Part shown: positions 36,514 to 45,037 of the stretch, piece by piece | Numbering within the stretch: the stretch's first letter is position 1 | Layout: each line of letters starts with the position of its first letter | Origin: Gallionella sp. | GTDB taxonomy: Bacteria; Pseudomonadota; Gammaproteobacteria; Burkholderiales; Gallionellaceae | Assembly (NCBI GenBank): GCA_028689145.1 | Contig: JAQTWT010000003.1 | Span: 186,001 to 250,000, forward strand | Length of the DNA: 64,000 bases | Reading direction: 5' to 3' | Notes under the pieces: generated by a model | Told to the model about the DNA's origin: nothing | Seen by the model: only the letters and a program-made list of their open reading frames with translations | Database searches by the model: none | Translations under genes and position numbers: made by a program

Positions 36514-36547
36514 TCCTGAGTTTATCGAAGGTCTCCACCCAACCTAC
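36457..36547. repeat. Palindromic repeat, GGATGGGTTGAACG family, copy 2
   Basis: Same left arm as 35437 (GGATGGGTTGAACGAAGTGA) and same right end (CCACCCAACCTACAGCCGA). Here a TGATCCTGAGTTTATCGAAGG segment is added in the middle. It supplies the final codons and stop of brnA. Confidence 0.8.
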
Positions 36548-36556
36548 AGCCGACAA

Positions 36557-37447
36557 TTACAATGAGCCGTCGTAATCCACCATCAGCGGCGCATGATCTG
36601 AAAACCGTTGTTCCTTGTAAATTCCCGTAGATATTGCCTTTCCGGCGATGCCCGGCGTGGCGATCTGGTAGTCGATGCGCCAGCCGACATCCTTGGCCCA
36701 AGCCTGACCGCGGTTCGACCACCAGGTGTAGGCTTCCAGTTCGGGATGCAGTTTGCGGAACACGTCGACGAAGCCGACTTCGCCAAACAACTCGGTGAGC
36801 CAGGCGCGCTCTTCGGGCAGGAAGCCCGAATTCTTTTTGTTGCCGCGCCAGTTTTTCAGATCCTTTTCGGTGTGGGCGATATTCCAGTCGCCGCATAGGA
36901 TGATCTCGCGCCCGCTTTGTTTTGGTGCAACCAGGTGCGGCTGCGACACGTTACTGGCGGAGCCAGCCGTTTGCGGGAACAGCCGCGACTCACCTCCATC
37001 TGAGGCCGGTGAGTTCAGCATCATTTGGCGGAGGTGAGGCATGAACGCTTCCATGAATTTGAATTTCACCGCCTGCCGTTCTTCGCCGCTGGAACCGGAC
37101 GGCAGGTACAGCGACACCACGCTCAGGTTGCCGAACTGCGCCTCGATATAGCGCCCCTCGGCATCGAATTCGGCGATTCCCAACCCTTCGATCACTTTGT
37201 CCGGTTTCTGTTTCGAGTAGATGCCCACGCCGCTATAGCCTTTCTTTTCGGCATAGTGGAAATGGCCGTGATAGCCCAACGGGGCGAGCATGTCCGGTGT
37301 CATGTCGGCGGCTTGCGCCTTGAGTTCCTGCACGCACAGGATGTCGGCCTGCTGCTGAGCGAGCCAGTCCGGCAGGCCTTTGCTGTAGGCGGAGCGGATA
37401 CCGTTTAGATTAAGCGAAATAATGCGCACGTTCGTATTCCAATTCAT
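36557..37447 (-). CDS. Exodeoxyribonuclease III homologue with insertion
   Basis: Second ExoIII/AP endonuclease of the window, of the family beginning VRIISLNLNGIRSAYSKG. Catalytic E is in LCVQELKAQ, D and N in ILCGDWNIAHTE, and H in SDHAPLMVDY. About 35 residues (NSPASDGGESRLFPQTAGSA and on to KQSG) between HLRQMM and REIILCGDWN are not family sequence and correspond to a palindromic DNA element. The ATG at 37447 is used; a GTG at 37429 is also possible. Confidence 0.88.
   Translation of the reverse strand: MNWNTNVRIISLNLNGIRSAYSKGLPDWLAQQQADILCVQELKAQAADMTPDMLAPLGYHGHFHYAEKKGYSGVGIYSKQKPDKVIEGLGIAEFDAEGRYIEAQFGNLSVVSLYLPSGSSGEERQAVKFKFMEAFMPHLRQMMLNSPASDGGESRLFPQTAGSASNVSQPHLVAPKQSGREIILCGDWNIAHTEKDLKNWRGNKKNSGFLPEERAWLTELFGEVGFVDVFRKLHPELEAYTWWSNRGQAWAKDVGWRIDYQIATPGIAGKAISTGIYKEQRFSDHAPLMVDYDGSL
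36911..37020 (-). repeat. Palindromic element inside the second exonuclease III gene
   Basis: Contains several nested hairpins: ACTCACC (36988-36994) with GGTGAGT (37008-37014), GCGGCTG (36937-36943) with CAGCCGC (36980-36986), and CTGGC/GCCAG between. It lies in frame between two conserved blocks of the nuclease. Confidence 0.55.
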
Positions 37448-37451
37448 CGGT

Positions 37452-37540
37452 GATACTGCGTTGGCTTCCGCGTTCACTCCTAGCCGTGCTATATGCACTG
37501 TCTTCGTCGTTCACTTGTCGCCGCCTTGTCTCGCCTTCGA
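37452..37540 (-). repeat. Third copy of the GCAAGGCG...AACGCAG element
   Basis: Read on the minus strand it runs GCGAGACAAGGCGGCG ... GCCAACGCAGTATC, matching the end blocks of the elements at 10928-11059 and 23992-24117, with a variable centre. Confidence 0.6.
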
Positions 37541-37672
37541 ATTGAAATCCGAATTGCCGTAGCGAGGTCGCCATTATAATTGCGGAGCCGCCCAATTTTG
37601 AGGGCATCCGGTTTTTTGCAGGATTCGGTTAGAATACACACTTTGTATTCAAATCTGATTGAAGGGCACAAC

Positions 37673-38353
37673 ATGTATTTGATCGCACCGAGCATACTCT
37701 CCGCCAACTTCGCCAAACTGGGCGAGGAAGTCGATAACGTTCTCGCTTCCGGCGCGGACATCGTGCACTTCGATGTGATGGACAACCATTACGTGCCGAA
37801 TTTGACCATCGGCCCGCTGGTCTGCGAGGCGTTGCGCAAGCACGGCGTGACCGCGCCGATCGACGCGCATCTGATGGTTAAGCCGGTGGATCGCATCATC
37901 CCCGATTTCGCCAAGGCGGGCGCGACGTACATCACTTTTCACCCCGAGGCATCCGAGCATATCGACCGCACCATCGGCCTGATCAAGGAGAACGGCTGCA
38001 AGGCCGGGCTGGTGTTCAATCCGGCCACGCCGCTGGATGTGCTGGAGTACACGCTGCCCAAACTGGACATGGTGCTGCTGATGTCGGTAAACCCCGGTTT
38101 CGGCGGACAGAAATTCATCCCGCATGTGCTGGACAAAGCGCGCAAGGTGCGCAAGATGATTGATGCGGGCGGTTACAGCTGCCGTCTGGAGATCGACGGC
38201 GGCGTAAGCCCCGCGAATATCCGCGAAGTGGCGGCGGCGGGTGTGGATACCTTCGTGGCCGGTTCCGCCGTATTCGGTGCCGGCAAGGATAGCGACAAGC
38301 ACCGCTATGACAGCGTGATCGCCGCGTTGCGCGCCGAGCTCGCCAAGGTGTAG
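37673..38353 (+). CDS. rpe: Ribulose-phosphate 3-epimerase
   Basis: Interconverts ribulose-5- and xylulose-5-phosphate in the pentose phosphate or Calvin cycle, 226 residues. Motifs: [46 protein letters not shown] and [12 protein letters not shown]. First of a run rpe - lipoprotein - gph - trpE. Confidence 0.96.
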   Translation: MYLIAPSILSANFAKLGEEVDNVLASGADIVHFDVMDNHYVPNLTIGPLVCEALRKHGVTAPIDAHLMVKPVDRIIPDFAKAGATYITFHPEASEHIDRTIGLIKENGCKAGLVFNPATPLDVLEYTLPKLDMVLLMSVNPGFGGQKFIPHVLDKARKVRKMIDAGGYSCRLEIDGGVSPANIREVAAAGVDTFVAGSAVFGAGKDSDKHRYDSVIAALRAELAKV

Positions 38354-38358
38354 CCATC

Positions 38359-38766
38359 ATGCGCGCCCGCCAGCTTTCCAATCAATCGATACTTTTGTTA
38401 GCCGCTTTAGCGTTGGCGGGTTGCGACATGATCACCGGCGCGGACAAGAAAAAAAGTCTGGATGCCGAAGCGATCGGATACGCCTGCCGCGTCTCGCAGA
38501 AGGTGCCGGAAGATTGCATGAAAGAGAACGAGGCGCAAAGCCCGACCGCTATCCTGAACGGCTGGAAAAAGGCGGACAGCGATATCGTTGAGCAAGTGCT
38601 TGACCCCAGCATGGGTAAAAAGCCAGCTGCAGCACCGGCCGCTCCACCGGCTGCACCGGCTGCTGCCGGTGGAGAAGCCAAAGCGGTGACTGAAAAAGGG
38701 GTTGAAAAAGTCGCCGCAGCCAAGGGCGAAAAACCGGCTGCCGCAGCCAAACAGGCCGAACACTAA
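38359..38766 (+). CDS. Putative lipoprotein with Ala/Pro-rich tail
   Basis: A 135-residue protein with a signal peptide and lipobox LALAGCDM. It has a short conserved-looking part with two cysteines (YACRVSQKVPEDCMKENE) and then a long Ala/Pro/Lys-rich disordered tail. Function unknown. It is packed between rpe (5-bp gap) and gph (5-bp gap), so it is part of the same transcript. Confidence 0.7.
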   Translation: MRARQLSNQSILLLAALALAGCDMITGADKKKSLDAEAIGYACRVSQKVPEDCMKENEAQSPTAILNGWKKADSDIVEQVLDPSMGKKPAAAPAAPPAAPAAAGGEAKAVTEKGVEKVAAAKGEKPAAAAKQAEH

Positions 38767-38771
38767 AGGCC

Positions 38772-39476
38772 ATGCAGCAAGCCGCGAACATCAAAAGATT
38801 TGCCACGCCGGTAAACGTGCAGGCGATCATCGTCGATCTGGACGGTACGCTGTTGCACACCTCGCCTGAGTTGGCGGAGGCGGCAAACCGCATGCTGCGC
38901 GACATGGATTACGCACCGGTATCGCAGAAGTTGCTGGCGAGCTATATCGGCAACGGTCTCAGCTGGCTGGTGAAACGCGCGCTGACCGGTGAAATGCACG
39001 CCACGCCCGATGCGGCGTTGTATGAACACGCATTGCCGCTGTTCATGAAACATTACGACGAGCTGCTGTTGAACAGCAAAGTTTACGACGGCGTGGTCGA
39101 GGGGCTGGATGCGATGCGCGCGGCGGGTTTTCGCATGGGCTGCGTCACCAACAAGGCGACGCGCTTTACCGGGCCATTGCTGGAAGGAACCGGGTTGGCA
39201 CAGTATTTCGAGATTGTCATCTCCGGCGATACGCTGGCGGAAAAAAAGCCGCATCCTTTACCGTTGCAGCATGCGGCGAAATTTTTCGGGGTTGCGGTAG
39301 AAAAAATGCTGCTGATCGGCGATTCGCTGAACGACACGCTTGCCGCGCGTGCCGCAGGGTGTCCGGTGTTTTGTGTGCCTTACGGTTACAACCACGGCGA
39401 GCCGGTGGAGACGCTGGATATGGACGCGGTGATCGGTAATTTGTCCGCCGCATTGCCGCTTATTAAACAAGCCTAA
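38772..39476 (+). CDS. gph: Phosphoglycolate phosphatase
   Basis: HAD phosphatase that removes 2-phosphoglycolate, 234 residues. Motif I is IIVDLDGTLLHTSPEL with the nucleophile and acid aspartates, motif II MGCVTNKAT, and motifs III/IV KKPHPLPL and LLIGDSLNDTLAARAAG. The rpe-gph-trpE order is a common proteobacterial arrangement. Confidence 0.94.
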   Translation: MQQAANIKRFATPVNVQAIIVDLDGTLLHTSPELAEAANRMLRDMDYAPVSQKLLASYIGNGLSWLVKRALTGEMHATPDAALYEHALPLFMKHYDELLLNSKVYDGVVEGLDAMRAAGFRMGCVTNKATRFTGPLLEGTGLAQYFEIVISGDTLAEKKPHPLPLQHAAKFFGVAVEKMLLIGDSLNDTLAARAAGCPVFCVPYGYNHGEPVETLDMDAVIGNLSAALPLIKQA

Positions 39477-39531
39477 CAAAATGTATCAACTTGCCACAAA
39501 TTTTTCAAAACCGACTAGCTGGCGATGGTGA

Positions 39532-39613
39532 GTAGCGTGCGCTGTGCGCACGATTCAAAATATGTCGTGCGCACAGCGCACGCTACGTGACTGCCGGGCA
39601 AAGCCCGACCTAC
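39532..39613. repeat. Palindromic repeat, GTAGCGTGCGC family, copy 2, plus a second short palindrome
   Basis: Perfect 22-bp arms at 39532-39553 and 39565-39586, sharing the arm of the element at 26318. Directly behind it TGCCGGGCAAAGCCCGACC (39592-39610) forms a further small hairpin of another repeat family. The pair lies between gph and trpE. Confidence 0.85.
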
Positions 39614-39632
39614 AATACCACGGAGGTTTTTC

Positions 39633-41120
39633 ATGTTGCACCCCATTACCGAAGCAGAATTCAACGCACTCGCCGCGCAAGGCTACAACCGCATTCCGCT
39701 GGTCGCGGAAACCTTTGCCGACCTCGATACGCCGCTGTCGTTGTATCTGAAGCTCGCCAATAAACCGTATTCCTATCTGCTGGAATCGGTGCAGGGCGGC
39801 GAGCGTTTCGGGCGCTATTCTTTTATCGGCCTGCCCGCCGAGACACGCATTACGGTGCGCGGCACGCAGGTTACGCTGACACACAAAGACGGCGAAACCA
39901 CTCACGAAGTCGAGAACCCGCTGGATTTCATCCGCGAATACCAGACGCGTTTCAAGGTTGCAGCGCTGCCCGATCTGCCGCGCTTCTGCGGCGGGCTGGC
40001 GGGCTATTTCGGCTACGACACGATCCGCTACATCGAGCCGCGTTTGGCCAAAGTGCGGAAATCCGATGCCATCGGCACTCCCGACATCCTGTTGATGCTC
40101 ACCGAACAACTGGCGGTGGTGGACAACCTCAGCGGCAAACTTACGTTCATCGTGTATGCCAATCCGGCGCAGGATGACGCTTATGCCATGGCGCGCGAGC
40201 GGTTGCGCGAACTCGTCGGCATGTTGCACCTGCCGGTGAATATCCCGCATGCGCCGCCGGTGCATGGCGGCGAGGCGAAATCCGAATTCGGCGAAGCGGC
40301 ATTCAAGGATGCGGTGGTCAAAGCCAAGCAATACATCTTTGACGGCGACATCATGCAGGTGGTGCTTTCGCAGCGCATGGCGCAGCCGTTCCCGGCATCG
40401 CCGCTGTCGCTGTACCGCGCGCTGCGCAGCGTCAATCCTTCGCCGTACATGTTCTATTACGACATGGGCGATCATCATGTGGTCGGCGCATCGCCGGAGA
40501 TACTGGTGCGGCTGGAGCGCGATACCGTCACGGTGCGCCCGATTGCCGGAACCCGCCCGCGCGGCAAGACGCAGCAGCAGGATGCCGAGCTTGCGCAGGA
40601 GCTGCTGGCCGACCCGAAAGAACTGGCCGAACACCTGATGCTGATCGACCTGGGGCGCAACGATATCGGCCGCGTCGCGCAAAGCGGTACGGTGCAGCTC
40701 ACCGAGAAAATGATCATCGAACGCTACTCGCATGTGATGCACATTGTCTCGAATGTCGAGGCCGCGCTAAAACCGGGCTTCAACGCGATGGACGTACTCA
40801 AGGCCACCTTTCCCGCCGGTACAGTTAGCGGTGCGGCCAAAGTGCGCGCGATGGAGATCATCGACGAGCTGGAACCTTCCAAGCGCGGCATCTACGCCGG
40901 TGCAGTCGGCTACCTCGGCTTCAACGGCGACATGGATCTGGCCATCGCGCTGCGCACCGCGGTGCTGAAGGACGAGATGCTCTACGTGCAGGCAGGCGCG
41001 GGCATCGTCGCCGATTCGGTGCCGGACAGCGAATGGACCGAAACCCAGAACAAGGCGCGCGCCGTGCTGCGCGCGGCGGAGATGGTGCTCGATGGTCTGG
41101 ACGCGGACATGCACCGTTAA
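39633..41120 (+). CDS. trpE: Anthranilate synthase component I
   Basis: Makes anthranilate from chorismate with glutamine amidotransferase TrpG, 495 residues. The tryptophan-sensing LLES motif is at [16 protein letters not shown]. Catalytic-domain motifs are [23 protein letters not shown] and [23 protein letters not shown] lies upstream of the ATG. trpG, trpD and trpC, often next to trpE in relatives, do not follow here. Confidence 0.96.
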   Translation: MLHPITEAEFNALAAQGYNRIPLVAETFADLDTPLSLYLKLANKPYSYLLESVQGGERFGRYSFIGLPAETRITVRGTQVTLTHKDGETTHEVENPLDFIREYQTRFKVAALPDLPRFCGGLAGYFGYDTIRYIEPRLAKVRKSDAIGTPDILLMLTEQLAVVDNLSGKLTFIVYANPAQDDAYAMARERLRELVGMLHLPVNIPHAPPVHGGEAKSEFGEAAFKDAVVKAKQYIFDGDIMQVVLSQRMAQPFPASPLSLYRALRSVNPSPYMFYYDMGDHHVVGASPEILVRLERDTVTVRPIAGTRPRGKTQQQDAELAQELLADPKELAEHLMLIDLGRNDIGRVAQSGTVQLTEKMIIERYSHVMHIVSNVEAALKPGFNAMDVLKATFPAGTVSGAAKVRAMEIIDELEPSKRGIYAGAVGYLGFNGDMDLAIALRTAVLKDEMLYVQAGAGIVADSVPDSEWTETQNKARAVLRAAEMVLDGLDADMHR

Positions 41121-41127
41121 ACAAAAG

Positions 41128-41191
41128 TTCGCGCAGCGATTCGTTTGCCTCATCGCCCGCTTGCGGGAGAGGATTGAGGAGAGGGAAGCGG
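41128..41191 (-). repeat. C-rich/G-rich palindromic repeat after trpE
   Basis: On the minus strand it reads CTCTCCTCAATCCTCTCCCG then CAAGCGGGCGATGAGGCAAAC and GAATCGCTGCGCGAAC. This is the same order and tail as the inserts in cysH and in the gene at 54869. Here it is intergenic. Confidence 0.85.
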
Positions 41192-41274
41192 ATATTGAAA
41201 GTACTCAGCAATGAGCTAGCCATGCCCAAGTTGTAATAGTCCTACTTGCTTGTGCAAGAAATTGGAGACTCAAA

Positions 41275-41592
41275 ATGATAATTACAGCAGCATCAGACTT
41301 CTTAAGTCACCTCTCATTTTGGTGGTTTTTGGTAGGTGCGATGCTGCTGCTAATGAGAGGTATGGGGCCGCCTGGGGTGAAGTCGATAGACAAGAAGAAA
41401 TTTTATGAAGTCAAAGCTGAGATTGAGGAAAAACTGAACGCCAAACGTGAGATGGTTTTTCTTGAAGTATTCCTGTTGTACTGTGGCAAATATTTCTTTG
41501 TGTACCACTACTATAGAAACGACCTGATTTTTTACTGGTTTATAGGTGGTGCTTTGTTTATGAAAATTTTATCTCTTTTGATAGCACCATAG
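41275..41592 (+). CDS. AT-rich hypothetical membrane protein
   Basis: A 105-residue protein with a hydrophobic segment near each end (FLSHLSFWWFLVGAMLLLM and FYWFIGGALFMKILSLLIAP) and a charged middle. Its base composition is clearly poorer in G and C than neighbouring genes, which hints at acquisition. It is bounded on both sides by palindromic repeats (41128-41191 and 41598-41664). No family is recognised. Confidence 0.6.
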   Translation: MIITAASDFLSHLSFWWFLVGAMLLLMRGMGPPGVKSIDKKKFYEVKAEIEEKLNAKREMVFLEVFLLYCGKYFFVYHYYRNDLIFYWFIGGALFMKILSLLIAP

Positions 41593-41597
41593 CCCGT

Positions 41598-41664
41598 GTA
41601 GGGCGCAATCATTATTGCGCCGAATGAAACACCGGTGCAATGCGCTACGCTTATTGCACCCTAC
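41598..41664. repeat. Imperfect palindromic repeat, GTAGGGCGCAAT family
   Basis: GTAGGGCGCAAT at the left and ATTGCACCCTAC at the right, with inner ATTGCGCCG and CGGTGCAAT blocks. It lies between the AT-rich gene and the FAD dehydrogenase. Confidence 0.7.
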
Positions 41665-41675
41665 TAAAATAATTT

Positions 41676-43292
41676 ATGCTGCGCTTAACTGAAATTAAAC
41701 TGCCGCTGGCGCATGCCGCTGGCGAAATCAGGGCTGCGATTCTCGAGCGTCTGTCTATTGCCGACGACGAGCTGACCGGCTACGTGATATTCAAGCGCGG
41801 TGTGGATGCGCGCAAGCCGCGTGCGATTCTGTTTACCTATACGCTGGATGTCGAAGTGCGCGATGAGGCGGCGCTATTGGATCATTTTAAAAATGATCCC
41901 CATATCAGAATCTCTCCCGACACCGGCTACCATTTTGTTGCGCAGGCTCCCCAGAATTTAACCTCGCGTCCGGTAGTGATCGGCATGGGGCCAGCGGGGC
42001 TGTTTGCCGGACTGATCCTCGCGCAGATGGGCTTTCGTCCGCTGATTCTGGAACGCGGTAAAGCGGTGCGTGAAAGAACCAAGGATACCTTCGGGCTGTG
42101 GCGGCAGGGCGTGCTCAATCCGGAATCCAACGTGCAATTCGGCGAGGGTGGCGCGGGGACGTTTTCCGACGGCAAGCTGTACAGCCAGATCAAGGACCCC
42201 AGGCATCTGGGCCGGAAAGTGCTGGAGGAATTCGTTAGGGCGGGCGCGCCGGAAGAGATTCTGTACGTGAGCCATCCGCATATCGGCACGTTTCGTCTGG
42301 TCGGCATGGTGGAGAAAATGCGCGAGACGATACAGGCGCTGGGCGGCGAGATACGCTTCGAAAGCCGCGTCGATGACATCGAGATTACCCAAGAATCAGA
42401 CAATGCCGGACAGGTTCAAGGCGTGGTGCTGGCCAGCGGTGAGCGCATCGTCACCAATCATCTGGTGCTGGCGGTCGGGCACAGCGCGCGCGATACCTTC
42501 GAGATGATTTATAAGCGCGGTATCTTTATCGAGGCCAAGCCGTTCTCCATCGGTTTTCGCATCGAGCATCCGCAGTCGCTGATCGACCGCGCGCGCTACG
42601 GCAACAACGCCGGCAACCCGCTGCTCGGCGCGGCGGATTACAAGCTGGTGCACCATGCCGGCAACGGGCGTTCGGTGTACAGCTTCTGCATGTGTCCCGG
42701 CGGCACGGTGGTTGCCGCCACTTCGGAAGCGGGGCGGGTGGTCACCAACGGCATGAGCCAGTATTCGCGCAACGAGCGCAATGCCAACAGCGGCATTGTG
42801 GTCGGCATTTCGCCCGAGGATTACCCGGGCGGCCCGCTCGCCGGAATGGAGTTTCAGCGCCGCTGGGAATCGCGCGCGTATGAGCTGGGCGGCGGAAATT
42901 ATCAGGCACCGGGGCAGCTGGTTGGCGATTTTCTGGCGGGTAAACCCTCCGTGAAATTCGGCTCGGTGCAGCCTTCCTATACGCCCGGTGTACATTTGTG
43001 CGATCTGAGTAGCGCGTTGCCAGACTACGCGATCGCCGCGATACGCGAAGCGCTGCCGGCATTCGCCAAGCAAGTGAAAGGCTTTGACATGACCGATGCG
43101 GTGCTGACCGGCGTGGAAACACGCACTTCGTCGCCGATCCGCATCAAGCGCAACGATGATGATATGCAAAGCATCAATACCCGCGGCCTGTATCCGACCG
43201 GCGAGGGTGCCGGCTATGCCGGCGGCATTCTGTCGGCGGCGGTGGACGGCATCAGGGTGGCAGAAGCGCTGGCCTTGAACATGGTGCGCTGA
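41676..43292 (+). CDS. FAD-dependent dehydrogenase (COG2509-type)
   Basis: A 538-residue flavoprotein. About 95 N-terminal residues form a small separate domain. The dinucleotide-binding motif VVIGMGPAGLFAGLILAQMG follows. Other family blocks: GEGGAGTFSDGKLYSQIKDP, FSIGFRIEHPQ and the C-terminal YPTGEGAGYAGGILSAAVDG that closes the FAD site. The physiological substrate is unknown; these proteins are often annotated only as uncharacterised FAD-dependent dehydrogenases. Confidence 0.88.
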   Translation: MLRLTEIKLPLAHAAGEIRAAILERLSIADDELTGYVIFKRGVDARKPRAILFTYTLDVEVRDEAALLDHFKNDPHIRISPDTGYHFVAQAPQNLTSRPVVIGMGPAGLFAGLILAQMGFRPLILERGKAVRERTKDTFGLWRQGVLNPESNVQFGEGGAGTFSDGKLYSQIKDPRHLGRKVLEEFVRAGAPEEILYVSHPHIGTFRLVGMVEKMRETIQALGGEIRFESRVDDIEITQESDNAGQVQGVVLASGERIVTNHLVLAVGHSARDTFEMIYKRGIFIEAKPFSIGFRIEHPQSLIDRARYGNNAGNPLLGAADYKLVHHAGNGRSVYSFCMCPGGTVVAATSEAGRVVTNGMSQYSRNERNANSGIVVGISPEDYPGGPLAGMEFQRRWESRAYELGGGNYQAPGQLVGDFLAGKPSVKFGSVQPSYTPGVHLCDLSSALPDYAIAAIREALPAFAKQVKGFDMTDAVLTGVETRTSSPIRIKRNDDDMQSINTRGLYPTGEGAGYAGGILSAAVDGIRVAEALALNMVR

Positions 43293-43400
43293 GCGGACTT
43301 GCGCAACTCATCCCATACGGCTGAAATAGGCTGTAAATCAGTAAGTTAATAAAATACCCTCAAGTTCGCTCAGAACTCGCTGAATAAATGGGCGTTTGCC

Positions 43401-43427
43401 TAAAGTTTTTTTTACATTTGCCGATAA
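43401..43427 (+). promoter_or_regulatory. Sigma-28 (FliA) promoter for the flagellar cluster
   Basis: TAAA (43401-43404), exactly 15 bases, then GCCGATAA (43420-43427): a full match to the flagellar sigma-28 consensus. It lies about 120 bases before flaG. No competing sigma-70 boxes were obvious in the 255-bp gap. Confidence 0.92.
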
Positions 43428-43547
43428 CTTGGGTAACAGTCACTTATTGCCTGCGGGTATTGAGTCTGTTTTAGTGCCGTAAAGCGCATCGGCGCGGCAG
43501 CGGCATAAAGCGATTGTTTGGAATGTTGGAACAAAAGGGGAAGTGCA

Positions 43548-43895
43548 ATGCCTATTCAAAGCATTAGCGGTCTGGCTCAGGCGATACAGTCGGGTAATTT
43601 CGGCAACAGGCATGCCGTCGCTGGTGATCAGGCCGTGGGCAGTGTTCAGGATATTGCGGTGCAGCCGTCAGTCAGTCAGTTAAACAACGTGGTGGACGAC
43701 ATCAATAAGGCGCTGAAACAGAGCAATAGCATCCTGGAGTTCAATATGGATGCTGCCACCAGAAAATTGACGGTCAAGCTGGTGGACAGGGAAACAGGTG
43801 ATGTGATTCGTCAATTTCCTTCGCAGGATATGTTGGCAATCTCGCATTCAATCGAACGGATTCAACAGGGTTTACTGTTGAAACAAAAGGCATAA
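43548..43895 (+). CDS. flaG: FlaG family flagellar protein
   Basis: A 115-residue protein. The C-terminal half carries the FlaG domain, with LKQSNSILEFNMDAATRKL, VKLVDRETGDVIRQFPSQDM and ISHSIERIQQGLLLKQKA. The start at 43548 (MPIQSISGLAQ) has a GGGGAAG stretch upstream. FlaG is linked to filament length control. It is first behind the sigma-28 promoter. Confidence 0.92.
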   Translation: MPIQSISGLAQAIQSGNFGNRHAVAGDQAVGSVQDIAVQPSVSQLNNVVDDINKALKQSNSILEFNMDAATRKLTVKLVDRETGDVIRQFPSQDMLAISHSIERIQQGLLLKQKA

Positions 43896-43953
43896 CAGGA
43901 TCATGGTTCGGACTTGCCGCACTGAAGCCACTCTATAATTCGGAAGGATAGCC

Positions 43954-44553
43954 ATGAACGCAACCAATGCAACCAAGACCTACGCCAAGGTCGGAGTCGA
44001 ATCCGGCGTGAGTTCGGCCGATCCGCACAAATTGATTTCAATGCTGTATCAGGGCGCATTGCAGGCGATTGCCAACGCCAAGAATGGCATTCTGAAAAAA
44101 GATATTCCCGCCAAGGGCTCGGCTATATCCAAAGCGATCTCCATTATTGAAGAGGGTTTGAATGCCAGTCTGGACAAAAGTGTCGGCGGCGAGTTGGTGC
44201 AAAATTTGTCTTCGTTGTACGAATACATGAGCCTGCGACTGCTTACTGCCAACCTGAAAAATGATATGGAAGCGCTGGACGAGGTAGCGCGTTTACTGAC
44301 TGATTTGAAGGGTGCATGGGAAAGCATACGCCAACCCGATCCCGCGACCGCAGCGGCAATGGCACCACCGGCCAAACCGCAGAAACCCGTGCAGCAGGAG
44401 GGTGCCGCCAAATTGGCCGCGCCACCGGCACTCGCCGTGTTGCCAAGCAGGGCGGTAGCGCAGCCCCAGCCCTGCATGGTGGTTGCACCCAATGCCGTTG
44501 CGCAACAAAATAGCGTGAATAAAAAAGTGCAAATGGCTTACGGAAGGGGGTAA
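43954..44553 (+). CDS. fliS: Flagellar export chaperone FliS with extended C-terminus
   Basis: Flagellin chaperone. The conserved core spans about residues 1-130: YAKVGVESGVSSADPHKLIS, MLYQGALQAI, SKAISIIEEGLNASLDKSVG and LYEYMSLRLLTANLKND. About 60 Ala/Pro/Gln-rich residues are then added before the usual terminal AYGRG, making 199 residues instead of about 130-150. fliD, which usually lies between flaG and fliS, is absent. Confidence 0.9.
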   Translation: MNATNATKTYAKVGVESGVSSADPHKLISMLYQGALQAIANAKNGILKKDIPAKGSAISKAISIIEEGLNASLDKSVGGELVQNLSSLYEYMSLRLLTANLKNDMEALDEVARLLTDLKGAWESIRQPDPATAAAMAPPAKPQKPVQQEGAAKLAAPPALAVLPSRAVAQPQPCMVVAPNAVAQQNSVNKKVQMAYGRG

Positions 44554-44558
44554 ATTGA

Positions 44559-44885
44559 ATGAGTAGCAGCCAAGTCATTTCAAATTACGAGTCGCTGTCC
44601 GTGCTGACCGAGCAGATGCGCGAGGCGGCGATGCGTGGCGATTGGGATCAACTGATCGGCCTTGAGCAACAATGCAGCCGGCAGATTGCCGCCATGAAGC
44701 CGGCTGATGCCGCAACGGTGCTGGACGAGCCGGCACGGCAGACCAAAATTAATCTTATCAAAAAGATACTTGCAAACGATGCCGATATCCGCAGCCGTAC
44801 CGCGGACTGGATGGGGCAGCTGCAACGTATCATGCAAAGCAATCGTCAGGAGCAGCGGTTACAGCATACCTACGGCGGGGTGTAG
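44559..44885 (+). CDS. fliT: Flagellar protein FliT
   Basis: A 108-residue helical protein at the FliT position, 5 bp after fliS. It is recognised by position and by the pattern LSVLTEQMREAAMRGDWDQL, then LIGLEQQCSRQI and KILANDADIRSRT. Members act as FliD chaperones. Sequence conservation is weak in this family. Confidence 0.8.
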   Translation: MSSSQVISNYESLSVLTEQMREAAMRGDWDQLIGLEQQCSRQIAAMKPADAATVLDEPARQTKINLIKKILANDADIRSRTADWMGQLQRIMQSNRQEQRLQHTYGGV

Positions 44886-45037
44886 AGGAGCTTATCCGCA
44901 AGCAGGGCAGGTTCCTCACGCTATGCCGGGATTCTTCCCCCGTGTTAGCGGTGCAGGGAACCGCGGGGGTGGGTCTGCTGTGTCCAACACGTTGGGCTAT
45001 TTCTGACCAAGCTTGACGAGGGGATTGCCATACTGCC

